A model generated the notes under the pieces. That model was not told the origin of the DNA. It saw nothing but the letters and a program-made list of their open reading frames with translations, and searched no databases. Position numbers and translations under genes: made by a program. Shown piece by piece: positions 27,057 to 35,404 of a stretch of 64,000 nucleotides of DNA. Source of the DNA: Anoxynatronum buryatiense (GTDB taxonomy: Bacteria; Bacillota; Clostridia; Peptostreptococcales; Tindalliaceae); NCBI RefSeq assembly GCF_900182905.1, contig NZ_FXUF01000005.1, positions 221,121 through 285,120 of the forward strand. Direction: 5' to 3'. Every line of letters starts with the position of its first letter. Within the stretch, counting starts at the first letter, position 1.

Positions 27057-27707
27057 CTACACTTTTTCCTGCACCCGCTGAAGGTCTTCGTTAACTCCCA
27101 CCACCACCAGCACATCGCCTCGCTGAATCACTTCCTGGGCGTTGGGAGAAACCGTAATTTTCTCTCCATGTTTGATGGCCAGTACACTGAGACCGAATTT
27201 CGCCCGCACGTCGGTTTCCTCCAGGGTTTTTCCGATCCATTTTTCCGGCGTGACAATTTCCATGATACTGTAGTCGGGAGCCAGTTCAATGTAGTCGAGG
27301 ATATTGGTGGAGGTCAGATTATACGCCAGCCGAACACCCATGTCTCTCTCAGGGAAAATGACCCGGTCTGCACCGATTTTATAAAGCACTTTGGCATGAA
27401 GTTCGTCCTGTGCCTTGGCCACCACATATTTCACACCCAGTTCTTTCACCACCAAAGTGGCCAATATGGATGACTTGATTTCAGAGCCAATGGCAATAAC
27501 GGCCACATCAATGTTGCGCATGCCCGCAGCCCGCAGGGCGTGCTCGTCTTTCACATCAAGACTGGCACTGTGGGTCACATATTCGGAAATATTTTGAACA
27601 ATTTCCGGATTTTCATCAATGGCCAGCACATCATATCCGTTTTTATAAAGATTTTTGGCCACTGCTGAGCCAAATCGTCCGCAACCAATCACCGCAAACT
27701 GTTTCAT
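27057..27707 (-). CDS. KtrA/TrkA-type RCK protein
   Basis: A 216-residue cytosolic RCK protein starting MKQFAVIGCGRFGSAVAKNL, with a complete GxGxxG and DENPE after beta2. RCK_N covers residues 1-140 and RCK_C about 145-216 (IMEIVTPEKWIGKTLEETD onward). This is the most canonical KtrA-like member here. The membrane partner could be the TrkH-type protein five genes downstream or another channel elsewhere. The ATG at 27707 follows GGGGAGAAAAAAC; longer in-frame starts add unrelated sequence. The gap to the next gene is 38 bp. Confidence 0.92.
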   Translation of the reverse strand: MKQFAVIGCGRFGSAVAKNLYKNGYDVLAIDENPEIVQNISEYVTHSASLDVKDEHALRAAGMRNIDVAVIAIGSEIKSSILATLVVKELGVKYVVAKAQDELHAKVLYKIGADRVIFPERDMGVRLAYNLTSTNILDYIELAPDYSIMEIVTPEKWIGKTLEETDVRAKFGLSVLAIKHGEKITVSPNAQEVIQRGDVLVVVGVNEDLQRVQEKV

Positions 27708-27802
27708 GTTTTTTCTCCCCATTTCAAACAATTTTATGTCATTTGATAACGCTGGAACAACTTGTTCCGGAACGATGCCTTCACCCGGGGCACTGCTCCT
27801 TT

Positions 27803-28249
27803 TCAAGGAATCATGACATGATGAAGCAAATCCTCTGCCGGCAGCGACTCCTCGAGCACTGTATCCACCCCACCCTGCTGAAACAAGTGACGGTACAGAC
27901 TGTCGTTACAGCGGGCAACAGTCAAAACAGCGGGAAACTGGTGCTTGGCAGTGGTACAGAGCAGCAGGTTATTCAGATCATTTTCTGACAACGCCAAAAC
28001 GGCGATGGGTTTCACGTCTTCCGGAATCTGAGGCTCTGTGACAATCCGGTAAGGAATCTTCTCTTGTTGAAGCATTGATTCAAACCGGGTCACCGGTTGG
28101 TTCTCCCAGTAGATGAGCGCCATGGAAACCAGCGGCACTTTCAGATCAAGATCAAACCCCTGCCGGTCAAAAAAACCGTCAAGCTGTTGCATTACCCGGT
28201 AACCCAGCAGGATAAATCCCACGGTTGTCAATCCCAAAAGGAAACGCAT
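27803..28249 (-). CDS. Membrane-anchored RCK_N-like protein, divergent
   Basis: A 148-residue protein with one N-terminal hydrophobic segment (FLLGLTTVGFILLGYRV) followed by a soluble domain. The soluble part resembles the second half of a TrkA_N domain: PIAVLALSENDLNNLLLC aligns with the strand-helix where RCK proteins read A-D-N-L, then VLTVARCNDSLYRHLFQQ and GVDTVLEESLPAEDLL match the C-terminal half. The glycine-rich nucleotide loop is absent. It may tether the RCK machinery to the membrane, but no direct evidence exists. AAGGTGGTG precedes the ATG at 28249. It is the apparent first gene of the potassium operon. Confidence 0.6.
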   Translation of the reverse strand: MRFLLGLTTVGFILLGYRVMQQLDGFFDRQGFDLDLKVPLVSMALIYWENQPVTRFESMLQQEKIPYRIVTEPQIPEDVKPIAVLALSENDLNNLLLCTTAKHQFPAVLTVARCNDSLYRHLFQQGGVDTVLEESLPAEDLLHHVMIP

Positions 28250-28344
28250 GTGTTTCACCACCTTCCTCTATGAGGATACGCGACTTGGTATTAAGGTGGT
28301 GTTATCCTTTTTCCTGTGATGTTAATTTTTTGTAAAGGCGCACC

Positions 28345-28372
28345 AAAAAACCTCCGAAATCATTTCGGAGGC
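28345..28372 (-). terminator. Terminator after the kdpE-like gene
   Basis: On the minus strand GCCTCCGAAA and TTTCGGAGG pair around TGA, then six T follow (28345-28350). It lies about 27 bases past the kdpE-like stop codon and isolates kdpDE from the potassium operon downstream. Confidence 0.88.
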
Positions 28373-28398
28373 AATCAGGCCATTATTGATCCGGCAGG

Positions 28399-29091
28399 TT
28401 ATTCGTCGGCAAACCGGTAACCCACGCCCACTTCTGTGAGAATATGACGTGGATTGGCAGTGTTCTTTTCGATTTTGCGGCGCAGGTTGGCCATGTAGAC
28501 CCGCACGTTCTTGGTATCGCAAGACTCGTACCCCCACACCTGTTTCAATATATAGTTATGGGTGAGCACCTTTCCCTTGTTGGCAATCAGCAGATGCAAC
28601 AGTTTATACTCAATGGGTGTGAGGTGGATTTCCTGCCCCGCCACCATGACACGGCGCTTTTCAAAATCCACCGAAAGATTATCGCCGGTAAAGCTGCTTT
28701 CGACAGTTTGATTGGTGATGCGCGTCAGGCCCCTTTCGATGACACGAATACGAGCCATGAGCTCTCCCATGTGAAAAGGTTTCGTCATGTAGTCATTGGC
28801 CCCGCTGTCCAGCGCCTCTATCTTTTCTTTTTCCTGCCCCCGGGCTGAAATCACCAGAATGGGCACCCTGGAAAAAGAGCGCAGTTCCCGGATGACTTCC
28901 AGGCCGTCCTGGTCAGGCAGTCCCAGATCCAGCAGCAGAATATCCGGATGATGGGACGAAAACATGAACAGCCCCTCTGCCGCACTGCCTGCCACCAGTA
29001 CCCGGTAATCGTCCTTTTGCAGGGAAACAGCGATGAAATTGGAGATGTATTTGTCATCTTCCACAATTAAAATGGTCGTTTTATCTTCCAT
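28399..29091 (-). CDS. kdpE: KdpE-like OmpR-family response regulator
   Basis: A 230-residue regulator with receiver domain (VEDDKY, phospho-acceptor in ILLLDLGLPDQDG, VISARGQE, YMTKPFHMGEL) and a C-terminal winged-helix DNA-binding domain (HLTPIEYKLLHLLIANKGKV and the KNVRVYMANLRRKIE segment, each shown in part). The closest architecture is KdpE. The ATG at 29091 follows AGAGGAG; a GTG three codons earlier is too close to that site. It begins six bases after the end of the kinase gene. The usual targets kdpFABC are not in the window. Confidence 0.88.
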   Translation of the reverse strand: MEDKTTILIVEDDKYISNFIAVSLQKDDYRVLVAGSAAEGLFMFSSHHPDILLLDLGLPDQDGLEVIRELRSFSRVPILVISARGQEKEKIEALDSGANDYMTKPFHMGELMARIRVIERGLTRITNQTVESSFTGDNLSVDFEKRRVMVAGQEIHLTPIEYKLLHLLIANKGKVLTHNYILKQVWGYESCDTKNVRVYMANLRRKIEKNTANPRHILTEVGVGYRFADE

Positions 29092-29096
29092 GGTCG

Positions 29097-30512
29097 TCAC
29101 ACTCCTCTGGGAAGGGTAAAGACAAAACGGGATCCCCGGGGATGATTGGGAACGGCTACGATGGTACCCCCATGGGCTTCGACGAGCGCTTTGCAGTTGG
29201 CAAGGCCCAGCCCCATTCCCCGGCGACTGTCAGAAACCGTTTTGTCGTGGGTGACAAACCGGTCGAAGAGACTGTCTCGGAGATTCTCATCGATGCCTTC
29301 GCCTGTATCTGCAACTGTCACCACCAGTTCTCTTTCTGAGGCAGTGACAGTGAGGGTGATTTCTGCCGCCGGTTGGGTGTGCAGCACTGCATTTTCCAGT
29401 AGATTGATAAGCACCCGAACAATCAGCCGGCCATCCATAGGTACCATCACCACGTCCTCAGGAAGCGAAACGGAAAACCGACGCTCCCGCAGCAAGCGTT
29501 CCACATGGGAAACTGCCTCGCTGACCACATCGTCCACCACTTCACTTTCCTTTTTGATCACCAGTTGCGATTCATTGATCCGTGTCATGTCCAGGATATT
29601 TTCCACCAGATTGGTGAGCCAGATGATTTCTTCGCTGATATCCTTTGCCAGCTGCTGACGCTCTTCATCTGCCAAATGATGGTACTCATCGGCCAAGAGA
29701 CTTCCTGCCCCCAACAGCGCAGTGAGGGGGCTTCTCAGGTCATGGGCCACCGATCGGAGCAGCGCTGCCCGCAGACGTTCGCTTTCCATGGCCAGCCTGG
29801 TTTTCTCCTGTTGGTTGTATAGCTGTTCTCTGTCAAGGGCTATCCCCAGCTGGGTGGCCACCGCCTGAATAATGAGCTCTGTCTGCTCCTCCATCGGCTG
29901 CTGCGGGTATACTTCCAGGGTTCCCAGCGGCCCGGCAGCGCTTTCAAGGCTGTATGGCCGGGCACTCTCCCGGGAAGATGCCGACGAGAGGGAATCTGCC
30001 TGTAAACCGCTGTCTTGATTGAGTGTCACCCTGCTTTCACAACCGGCATATGTGCGAATGTATGAAATGCCCCGCTGGATGATTGAATGATTGCCACTGA
30101 CAGAGAGGAAACCGGAGGCAATTTGATAAAGCGTCTGAGCAGTGCGTTCATTTCTGGCTGCCAGCTCCATCTGTTGCTGCAGCCGGGAAGTGACAATTCC
30201 GGAAACCACTGCTGTGACAAGAAAAAAAAGCAGCAGGATAATATCATTGCGGCTGTAAATCACCAGCGTATAACGCGGCTCGGTGAAAAGGAAATTGAAG
30301 ATCATCAGGCTGGCAAAAGAGGTGAAAATACCATACAGATAGCTGCTGGTGAACACGGTGGTGAACAGCACACCCAGCAGAAAGACCATGATCATACTTT
30401 CTTTGTCCACCCCAAGAGAACTGACAAACACGGCACACCCGGTGGTCAGCACAAAGGTGATCAGGGTTTTAAGGCTGTTTTGAAACAATGACCCCGGCGG
30501 ACGCACCTTCAT
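29097..30512 (-). CDS. kdpD: Shortened KdpD-like sensor histidine kinase
   Basis: A kinase of about 471 residues resembling the C-terminal half of KdpD. Four hydrophobic segments (FVLTTGCAVFVSSLGVDKE region to LLLFFLVTAVVSGIVTS) form the DUF4118 membrane part. A GAF/PAS-like region follows, then HisKA with the His in SVAHDLRSPLTALLG and an HATPase with INLLENAVLHT, DTGEGID and GMGLGLANCKALV. The cytosolic N-terminal KdpD and USP domains of full-length KdpD (about 370 residues) are missing. I placed the start at ATG 30512 after AAGGTGAAGCC; a GTG at 30677 would add 55 residues of no recognised family. Without kdpFABC nearby it probably controls other potassium genes. Confidence 0.85.
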   Translation of the reverse strand: MKVRPPGSLFQNSLKTLITFVLTTGCAVFVSSLGVDKESMIMVFLLGVLFTTVFTSSYLYGIFTSFASLMIFNFLFTEPRYTLVIYSRNDIILLLFFLVTAVVSGIVTSRLQQQMELAARNERTAQTLYQIASGFLSVSGNHSIIQRGISYIRTYAGCESRVTLNQDSGLQADSLSSASSRESARPYSLESAAGPLGTLEVYPQQPMEEQTELIIQAVATQLGIALDREQLYNQQEKTRLAMESERLRAALLRSVAHDLRSPLTALLGAGSLLADEYHHLADEERQQLAKDISEEIIWLTNLVENILDMTRINESQLVIKKESEVVDDVVSEAVSHVERLLRERRFSVSLPEDVVMVPMDGRLIVRVLINLLENAVLHTQPAAEITLTVTASERELVVTVADTGEGIDENLRDSLFDRFVTHDKTVSDSRRGMGLGLANCKALVEAHGGTIVAVPNHPRGSRFVFTLPRGV

Positions 30513-30683
30513 TGGCTTCACCTTCCATCTTCTACCTTCTGCCTGTATCACCAGGCTTCCATCCGACGAAACACCGACCTGTACATCCATCTCATTTGTC
30601 CGATTGGTGATTCTTTCGTCAAGCGACGGGTTGTCTATCAAGCGATTGGTGAAGGGCAGCTTTTCGACAAAAAACACACAAGA

Positions 30684-30721
30684 TTGGAATCAGCTGCCCG
30701 GGCCAAATCCCTTGGTCTTCA
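30684..30721. repeat. 38-bp interspersed repeat, copy 2
   Basis: Second copy of the element at 11392-11429, same orientation, 34 of 38 bases identical by eye. It lies between gtrA and the kdpD-like gene. Confidence 0.65.
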
Positions 30722-30754
30722 CTCTCATCATGGAAAATCATTGTTAACAGCTGA

Positions 30755-31153
30755 TTACTCTGCCCGGGCCTGGAAGACCACAAAGCGGCTCAAAAGATAA
30801 TTCAGTACAATCACCAGGCCGTTCACCAAGAGTTTACTGATGAATTCATCCAGATGCACCAGTTCAATGAGCACCACCAGGCCGACCACATCCACCAGGT
30901 AGGTGAGCAGGCGTACACTGAAGAAGGAAGTCATTTCGCGAAAAATGGCCTTCATCCCCCGGCTGCGGCTTTGAAACACCCAGATCCGGTTGGTCCAGAA
31001 GGCCACGGAAACAGCCACAATGAAGGCAATGGTGGTACTGATGGCATAATGCACGCCCATATCAATGAGAAGCTTATAAATCAGCAGATTCACCAGCGTG
31101 GTGACCACACCGAAAATCAGGTACGACGTGTAGTGGCGAATTCGGGGGCTCAT
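30755..31153 (-). CDS. GtrA-family membrane protein
   Basis: A 132-residue protein with four hydrophobic segments and the GtrA/DPMS hallmarks: YLIFGVVTTLVNLLIY, AFWTNRIWVF, and the C-terminal NYLLSRFVVF motif. GtrA proteins help flip or retain polyprenyl-linked sugars in the membrane, usually with a GtrB-type glycosyltransferase. That partner is directly upstream and the ATG here overlaps its stop by four bases (31150-31153). A longer in-frame start at 31228 lies inside the partner gene. Confidence 0.92.
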   Translation of the reverse strand: MSPRIRHYTSYLIFGVVTTLVNLLIYKLLIDMGVHYAISTTIAFIVAVSVAFWTNRIWVFQSRSRGMKAIFREMTSFFSVRLLTYLVDVVGLVVLIELVHLDEFISKLLVNGLVIVLNYLLSRFVVFQARAE

Positions 31154-32154
31154 GGCAGCTCCTCCCCTTCTCCAAAGGCACGGGCTTCCCATTCCCGGGG
31201 CCCGGGCCGCCGGGCCGCTTCCGGCCATTCTTCCTGAATGGTGTAAAGGGGCCGTCGCCGCACTTCATCATAAATGCGTACCAGGTATTCTCCCAGAATG
31301 CCCAAAGCCAGCAGGTTTACGCCCAGCAGCACCCCCAGCAGGCTTTGCCCCCCGGTATAAAAGAGATGGCCATCACCGCCGGCCAGCCAGGCAATCACCC
31401 ACACCAGCAGCAACACCTTGGCAACTCCCGTCACCACCAGCCCTGCCTGGCGAATCCAGTAAACGGGTTTATGGGAAAAGGAAAGTATGCCGTCGAAGGC
31501 CAGTTGCAGCATTTTGGAAAGGGGGTATTTGGACTCTCCGGCAAACCGCTCTTCCCGCCGGTAAAGGAAGGCGGTCTGTCGAAAACCGATCCAGCTCACC
31601 ATTCCCCGGAGAAAACGGTTGTGCTCCGGCATATTTTTGAAGACTTCCACCACCTGGCGGTCCATAAGGCGAAAATCGCCGGTATCCATGGGAATGGCCA
31701 CCTGGGTGAGGCGGTTGAGAATGCGGTAGAACCCTTTGGCAGTGACCAGCTTAAACCAGGTTTCCCCAGCCCGCTGTTCCCGCTGGCCGTAGACCACATG
31801 CCAGCCTTCCTGCCATTTGACCACCATTTGGGGAATCAGCTCCGGCGGGTCCTGCAGGTCGGCATCGATCACCGCCACGGCTTCTCCCCGGGCTTTGTGA
31901 ATGCCGGCAGTCACTGCAATCTGGTGACCAAAATTCCGGGCAAAGCCGATGACCCGTACCCGCTCATCGGTTGCGGCCAGTTCTTTCAGTATATCAAGAG
32001 TGTCGTCAGTGCTCCCGTCATTGACATAGAGCAACTCACCGGCAAAGGTTTCCCGGTGGTCCTCCAGCATTTGGGTGAGGCGCCGGTGACACTCCCGGGC
32101 CACGTCATGTTCATTATACATGGGCACCACAATGGAAATCAGGGGTTTTGTCAT
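31150..32154 (-). CDS. GtrB-type family 2 glycosyltransferase with membrane anchor
   Basis: A 334-residue protein. The GT-A catalytic domain (residues 1-230) shows ISIVVPMYNEHDVARECHR, the DDG-like NDGSTDDTLDIL, the metal-binding AVIDADLQDPPEL, and the TGDFRLMDR motif of polyprenyl-phosphate glycosyltransferases. Two C-terminal membrane segments follow (VTGVAKVLLLVWVIAWLAGG and SLLGVLLGVNLLALGILG). It likely moves a sugar from UDP- or GDP-sugar to a polyprenyl phosphate for extracellular glycosylation. It is co-transcribed with gtrA; galU lies 8 kb away and may supply UDP-glucose. Confidence 0.93.
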   Translation of the reverse strand: MTKPLISIVVPMYNEHDVARECHRRLTQMLEDHRETFAGELLYVNDGSTDDTLDILKELAATDERVRVIGFARNFGHQIAVTAGIHKARGEAVAVIDADLQDPPELIPQMVVKWQEGWHVVYGQREQRAGETWFKLVTAKGFYRILNRLTQVAIPMDTGDFRLMDRQVVEVFKNMPEHNRFLRGMVSWIGFRQTAFLYRREERFAGESKYPLSKMLQLAFDGILSFSHKPVYWIRQAGLVVTGVAKVLLLVWVIAWLAGGDGHLFYTGGQSLLGVLLGVNLLALGILGEYLVRIYDEVRRRPLYTIQEEWPEAARRPGPREWEARAFGEGEELP

Positions 32155-32560
32155 GTTTTTCGCTCCCTGCGCTGTATTCTGCAGCCATCTGTTTTTTATT
32201 TCAGTCTTCGTTCACTTGATTCACAACAACTTGATTCGATTCATAACACCTGTGAATGACATTCATGTTGTTGCCCTTCTCAGCTTACCGCAACCGTCGG
32301 CTTCTGTCCAGTGGAGAGATACACCATTAAGCATTTTACTAAACCTTTTCACCCATTTTTGACAGGCAGCCCGTCTGCAAGTGGGTCAAGGGTAGTGGCA
32401 GCTACCTGCAGACCATAGCTGTGACATTGGTATTTTGAGAAAGATCATCACAGGTTTCAAGGATGGTGTGCAAGTTGAGATTTTTATTTTTTAAAAATTG
32501 CAGGAAAATATTGATATTTAGGGAATACATAGCATTAAGCTTTCATTGGGAGGAATCATC
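32155..32560. other. Divergent intergenic region at the edge of the AT-rich block
   Basis: About 400 bases between the GT2 gene (minus) and the LuxR-type gene (plus). The left half holds a TGAATG-A-CATTCA palindrome near 32255-32267 that could be an operator for the GT2-gtrA pair. From about 32400 the sequence turns clearly AT-rich, with T and A runs before the LuxR start. No consensus promoter was identified with confidence. Confidence 0.4.
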
Positions 32561-35020
32561 ATGTCCAATAAACAGATTATACTGCAACGGGATCGTGTAG
32601 ATGAAATATTTCAAAATATATTTAGCTACTCTTTCACTATTGTGTCTGCACCCATGGGTTATGGTAAGACAACGGCCTTACGTGAATTTTTCCGAAAAGG
32701 CCATGCCCGGTATAGGTGGTTGTGCCTTCGTGAGGATGCTGTTAACTGTGGGTGTTTTTGGAATCGTCTAACCCAGCAAATAGCTGAGGATTTTAAGAAA
32801 CTGGGTGCTGATTTGCATGGATTAGGTTTCCCCAAGGACAGTATTCAAACTGCCCGCGTGATTGAGACGCTTATGGCCAATTCTCTCGATGAAGATTATT
32901 GTCTAGTGCTCGATGACTATCATTATGCTGAAAACGACCAACTCAATCGGCTCTTGGAAGCTATCGTCAAAAGCGAAATACCCAACTTCCATCTAGTTAT
33001 TATTAGCCGTCACTTGCCTAAAATAAACCTACCAGAGCTAATCGTAAAGCATTTGGCGATTCATATTGATACGAATATTTTTCGTTTTTCTGATAAAGAT
33101 ACGCAGTGTTATTTTTCCCTCATGAATTTCCCGCTGAAAAAGACAGACATCTGCCATATCCAAAGCATTGCAGGTGGTTGGATATCAGCACTATACTTAA
33201 TTTACAGAGGACTAAAAAGCGGGATCCCTTTGAAAAACATAACGACCGTACAGGAACTTATAAAAACAACCATTTATGAATTGTATGATGAAGAAACAAA
33301 AATAGCCCTTTGTGCTTTAGCAACCCTAGACACTTTTACAGTAGATTTAGCTGAAAAGGCTACGGGGATAAAAAAAATTCACACGATCATTAAGAATCTT
33401 TATAGGGAAAATGCATTTATAGAGTGGGATGCAGCAACGGGTGTCTACACGATACATAATGTGTTTAGTCGATTTTTAAACGAAGAAACCCTTCGCCGTG
33501 GTTTCGAAACAAAAGAAATTTACCATCGTGCAGGAAAATGGTATCTTGACAAGCAGGATTACACGCAAGCTTTCCGTTATTTGGTTCAGGGAGCAGCGTA
33601 TGATACGCTGCTTGAGGTCTTGGAAAGGCCTGCATTATATATCAACGCAAGCGACAGACCAATGCTTCTTCAGTATTTTGATACAATCCCGCAGCAACAG
33701 AAAGACAGACATCCTATGGCTTACCTCAAATTCATTCTCCTTTTCGTTATTTCGGGCGATGGGAACAGAGGTTTTACTCTTTTGAAACAATTTGAAAAAG
33801 ATCTGCCCGAAAAGAAGCCAGGCCAAAAACATACCATGGAAATTCAGGCGGGAATCCATTTGATTAAAATGTTTCTTGCATTTAATGACGCCGAGGTTAT
33901 GATAGCCCATATAGAAACTGCTCTTACTCTTTTAGATGGCGGTGTTTCCACCATCTCCAACTATCAGGGTCCATTTTCATTTGGCAGTCCCCATTTTACG
34001 TTTATCTATTACAAAGAGGCGGGGACATACAAAAAAACGTCGGGGCTTTCCTTTGAAAAGTACGCTAAACTGTCAGGGGGTGCCGGCATGGGTGCTGACG
34101 CTCTCTGCTTAGCAGAATATGCATTGGAAACTGGGAACTTTGATGCTGTGGAAGATTACGCTTTCAAGGCCATTTATAAAGCAAAAACCAAAAGCCAAAC
34201 CTCATTGGTAGTCTGTGCTACACTGACTCTTGCTCGCCTCTATATAGTTCAAGACAAGTACTCCGAAGCACTTCTATTGCTGGGTAATCTGGCTGACGAA
34301 GTGGATTCCAACACAGAGATTATTCTTCTGGATACCTACGATCTGTGTCTAGGCTATTTTTATGCCTGTACTGGTGAAATCAAAAAAATCCCCCGTTGGA
34401 TCACAGATGGGGATATGTCCGTTAATACCCTTTTGTTTCAGGGCTTGGTGTTTTCCTATGTTGTCTACGGAAAAATATTAATACTATTACAGGACTGGGT
34501 AAGAGCCGAGGCCTTATGCGAAACTTTCAGTCCCTATTTTGATGTTTTTCACAATCAATTGGGATATATTCATAACTTCATTCATCTTTCCATTGCCATT
34601 TACAAGCAAGGCGACAGCAAGAAGGCGAGAGAGCATCTGTGCAGCGCGCTAAGTATCGGGCAGGCAGATAGCATTGTGACACCTTTCGTAGAAAACGGTG
34701 CAAATCTACTGCCGCTGCTTCAGAATATCAGCAAAGAGGACTGCCTGGATATGGTTTATGTCTGCCATCTGATTGAACTCTGTGCTACATATGCCTCAGT
34801 TTTTGCTGGGCCATCAGTCTATATGCACCCCCTTTCCCTTCGGGAAATCGAGGTATTAAAGCTGATAGCCAAGGGGCTTAGCCGTAAAGAGATCGCTGAA
34901 AAAATGTTTCTATCTACAGGCACGATAAAGTCACACACCCAAAACATCTATAGAAAACTTAACATTAATAAAAAAAGCGACGCCCTCCAAAAGGCAGCAG
35001 AGATGAAGTTATTGTCCTAA
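32561..35020 (+). CDS. MalT-like LuxR-family STAND transcriptional regulator
   Basis: An 819-residue signal-transduction ATPase. Walker A is at about residues 30-38 (APMGYGKTT) and Walker B at 115-121 (LVLDDYH), followed by an ATPase helical region, a long stretch of TPR-like helices (about 350-720) and a C-terminal LuxR helix-turn-helix (LSLREIEVLKLIAKGLSRKE to GTIKSHTQNIYRKL). Members act as ligand- and ATP-dependent activators. The TTG at 32546 is in frame, but the ATG at 32561 follows GGGAGGAATCATC. Codon use is AT-richer than that of the flanking glycosylation genes, which suggests transfer. The two plus-strand genes downstream are the obvious candidate targets, though this is inference. 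Confidence 0.9.
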   Translation: MSNKQIILQRDRVDEIFQNIFSYSFTIVSAPMGYGKTTALREFFRKGHARYRWLCLREDAVNCGCFWNRLTQQIAEDFKKLGADLHGLGFPKDSIQTARVIETLMANSLDEDYCLVLDDYHYAENDQLNRLLEAIVKSEIPNFHLVIISRHLPKINLPELIVKHLAIHIDTNIFRFSDKDTQCYFSLMNFPLKKTDICHIQSIAGGWISALYLIYRGLKSGIPLKNITTVQELIKTTIYELYDEETKIALCALATLDTFTVDLAEKATGIKKIHTIIKNLYRENAFIEWDAATGVYTIHNVFSRFLNEETLRRGFETKEIYHRAGKWYLDKQDYTQAFRYLVQGAAYDTLLEVLERPALYINASDRPMLLQYFDTIPQQQKDRHPMAYLKFILLFVISGDGNRGFTLLKQFEKDLPEKKPGQKHTMEIQAGIHLIKMFLAFNDAEVMIAHIETALTLLDGGVSTISNYQGPFSFGSPHFTFIYYKEAGTYKKTSGLSFEKYAKLSGGAGMGADALCLAEYALETGNFDAVEDYAFKAIYKAKTKSQTSLVVCATLTLARLYIVQDKYSEALLLLGNLADEVDSNTEIILLDTYDLCLGYFYACTGEIKKIPRWITDGDMSVNTLLFQGLVFSYVVYGKILILLQDWVRAEALCETFSPYFDVFHNQLGYIHNFIHLSIAIYKQGDSKKAREHLCSALSIGQADSIVTPFVENGANLLPLLQNISKEDCLDMVYVCHLIELCATYASVFAGPSVYMHPLSLREIEVLKLIAKGLSRKEIAEKMFLSTGTIKSHTQNIYRKLNINKKSDALQKAAEMKLLS

Positions 35021-35051
35021 AAATACGTCTTTTTGGTAGATGGTGCCAAAT

Positions 35052-35086
35052 AGAAAAATCCTCTATATTTAATGGAGGATTTTTCT
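35052..35086 (+). promoter_or_regulatory. Hairpin covering the ribosome site of the small downstream gene
   Basis: AGAAAAATCCTC (35052-35063) and GAGGATTTTTCT (35075-35086) are perfect 12-base complements across an 11-base loop. The right arm contains most of the GGAGG ribosome site and ends on the base before the ATG at 35087. It also has the A/T-flanked shape of a bidirectional terminator for the LuxR-type gene, which ends 31 bases upstream. Either role, or both, is possible. Confidence 0.7.
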
Positions 35087-35347
35087 ATGGAGGTTTTGTC
35101 CGTGCATACTTTTTTTCAAAGCGTAACCCCAAAGCATGATTACACCTTAAGCATTATACTAGAAAACGGCAAAGAAATAGAATACTCCATGGAGCAGTTA
35201 TTAAACCAGCTTCGGTTCAGCTCTTTAAAGGACATGGATGTGTGGATGCAATTAGATGTATTTCCTACTCATCTGGAATGGAATAAGGGGGTTTATCTAG
35301 TGACACTGAACATCGAAGAAATTATTCCTGATTATACCAGGAGCTGA
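35087..35347 (+). CDS. Small DUF2442-like protein
   Basis: An 86-residue soluble protein. Its pattern (V-x-V start, HDYTLSIILENGKEIEYS strand pair, LRFSSLKDMDVW, then THLEWNKGVYL and a closing LNIEEI) fits the DUF2442 family of small beta-rich proteins, often found near toxin-antitoxin or regulatory genes. No catalytic residues are apparent. The ATG at 35087 lies eight bases after GGAGG, which is locked in a hairpin; an ATG five codons upstream has no ribosome site. It sits between the LuxR-type regulator and the SLH protein on the same strand. Confidence 0.6.
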   Translation: MEVLSVHTFFQSVTPKHDYTLSIILENGKEIEYSMEQLLNQLRFSSLKDMDVWMQLDVFPTHLEWNKGVYLVTLNIEEIIPDYTRS

Positions 35348-35404
35348 AACATGAAGACTGACGGAATTAAACTATAGTATCAAAATAAGAGGAGGTATCA
35401 CCAA

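Noticed and set aside
30513..30677. Longer KdpD-like reading starting at GTG 30677
   Set aside because: No ribosome site precedes it and the added 55 residues match neither the KdpD nor the USP domain; ATG 30512 has a good site.
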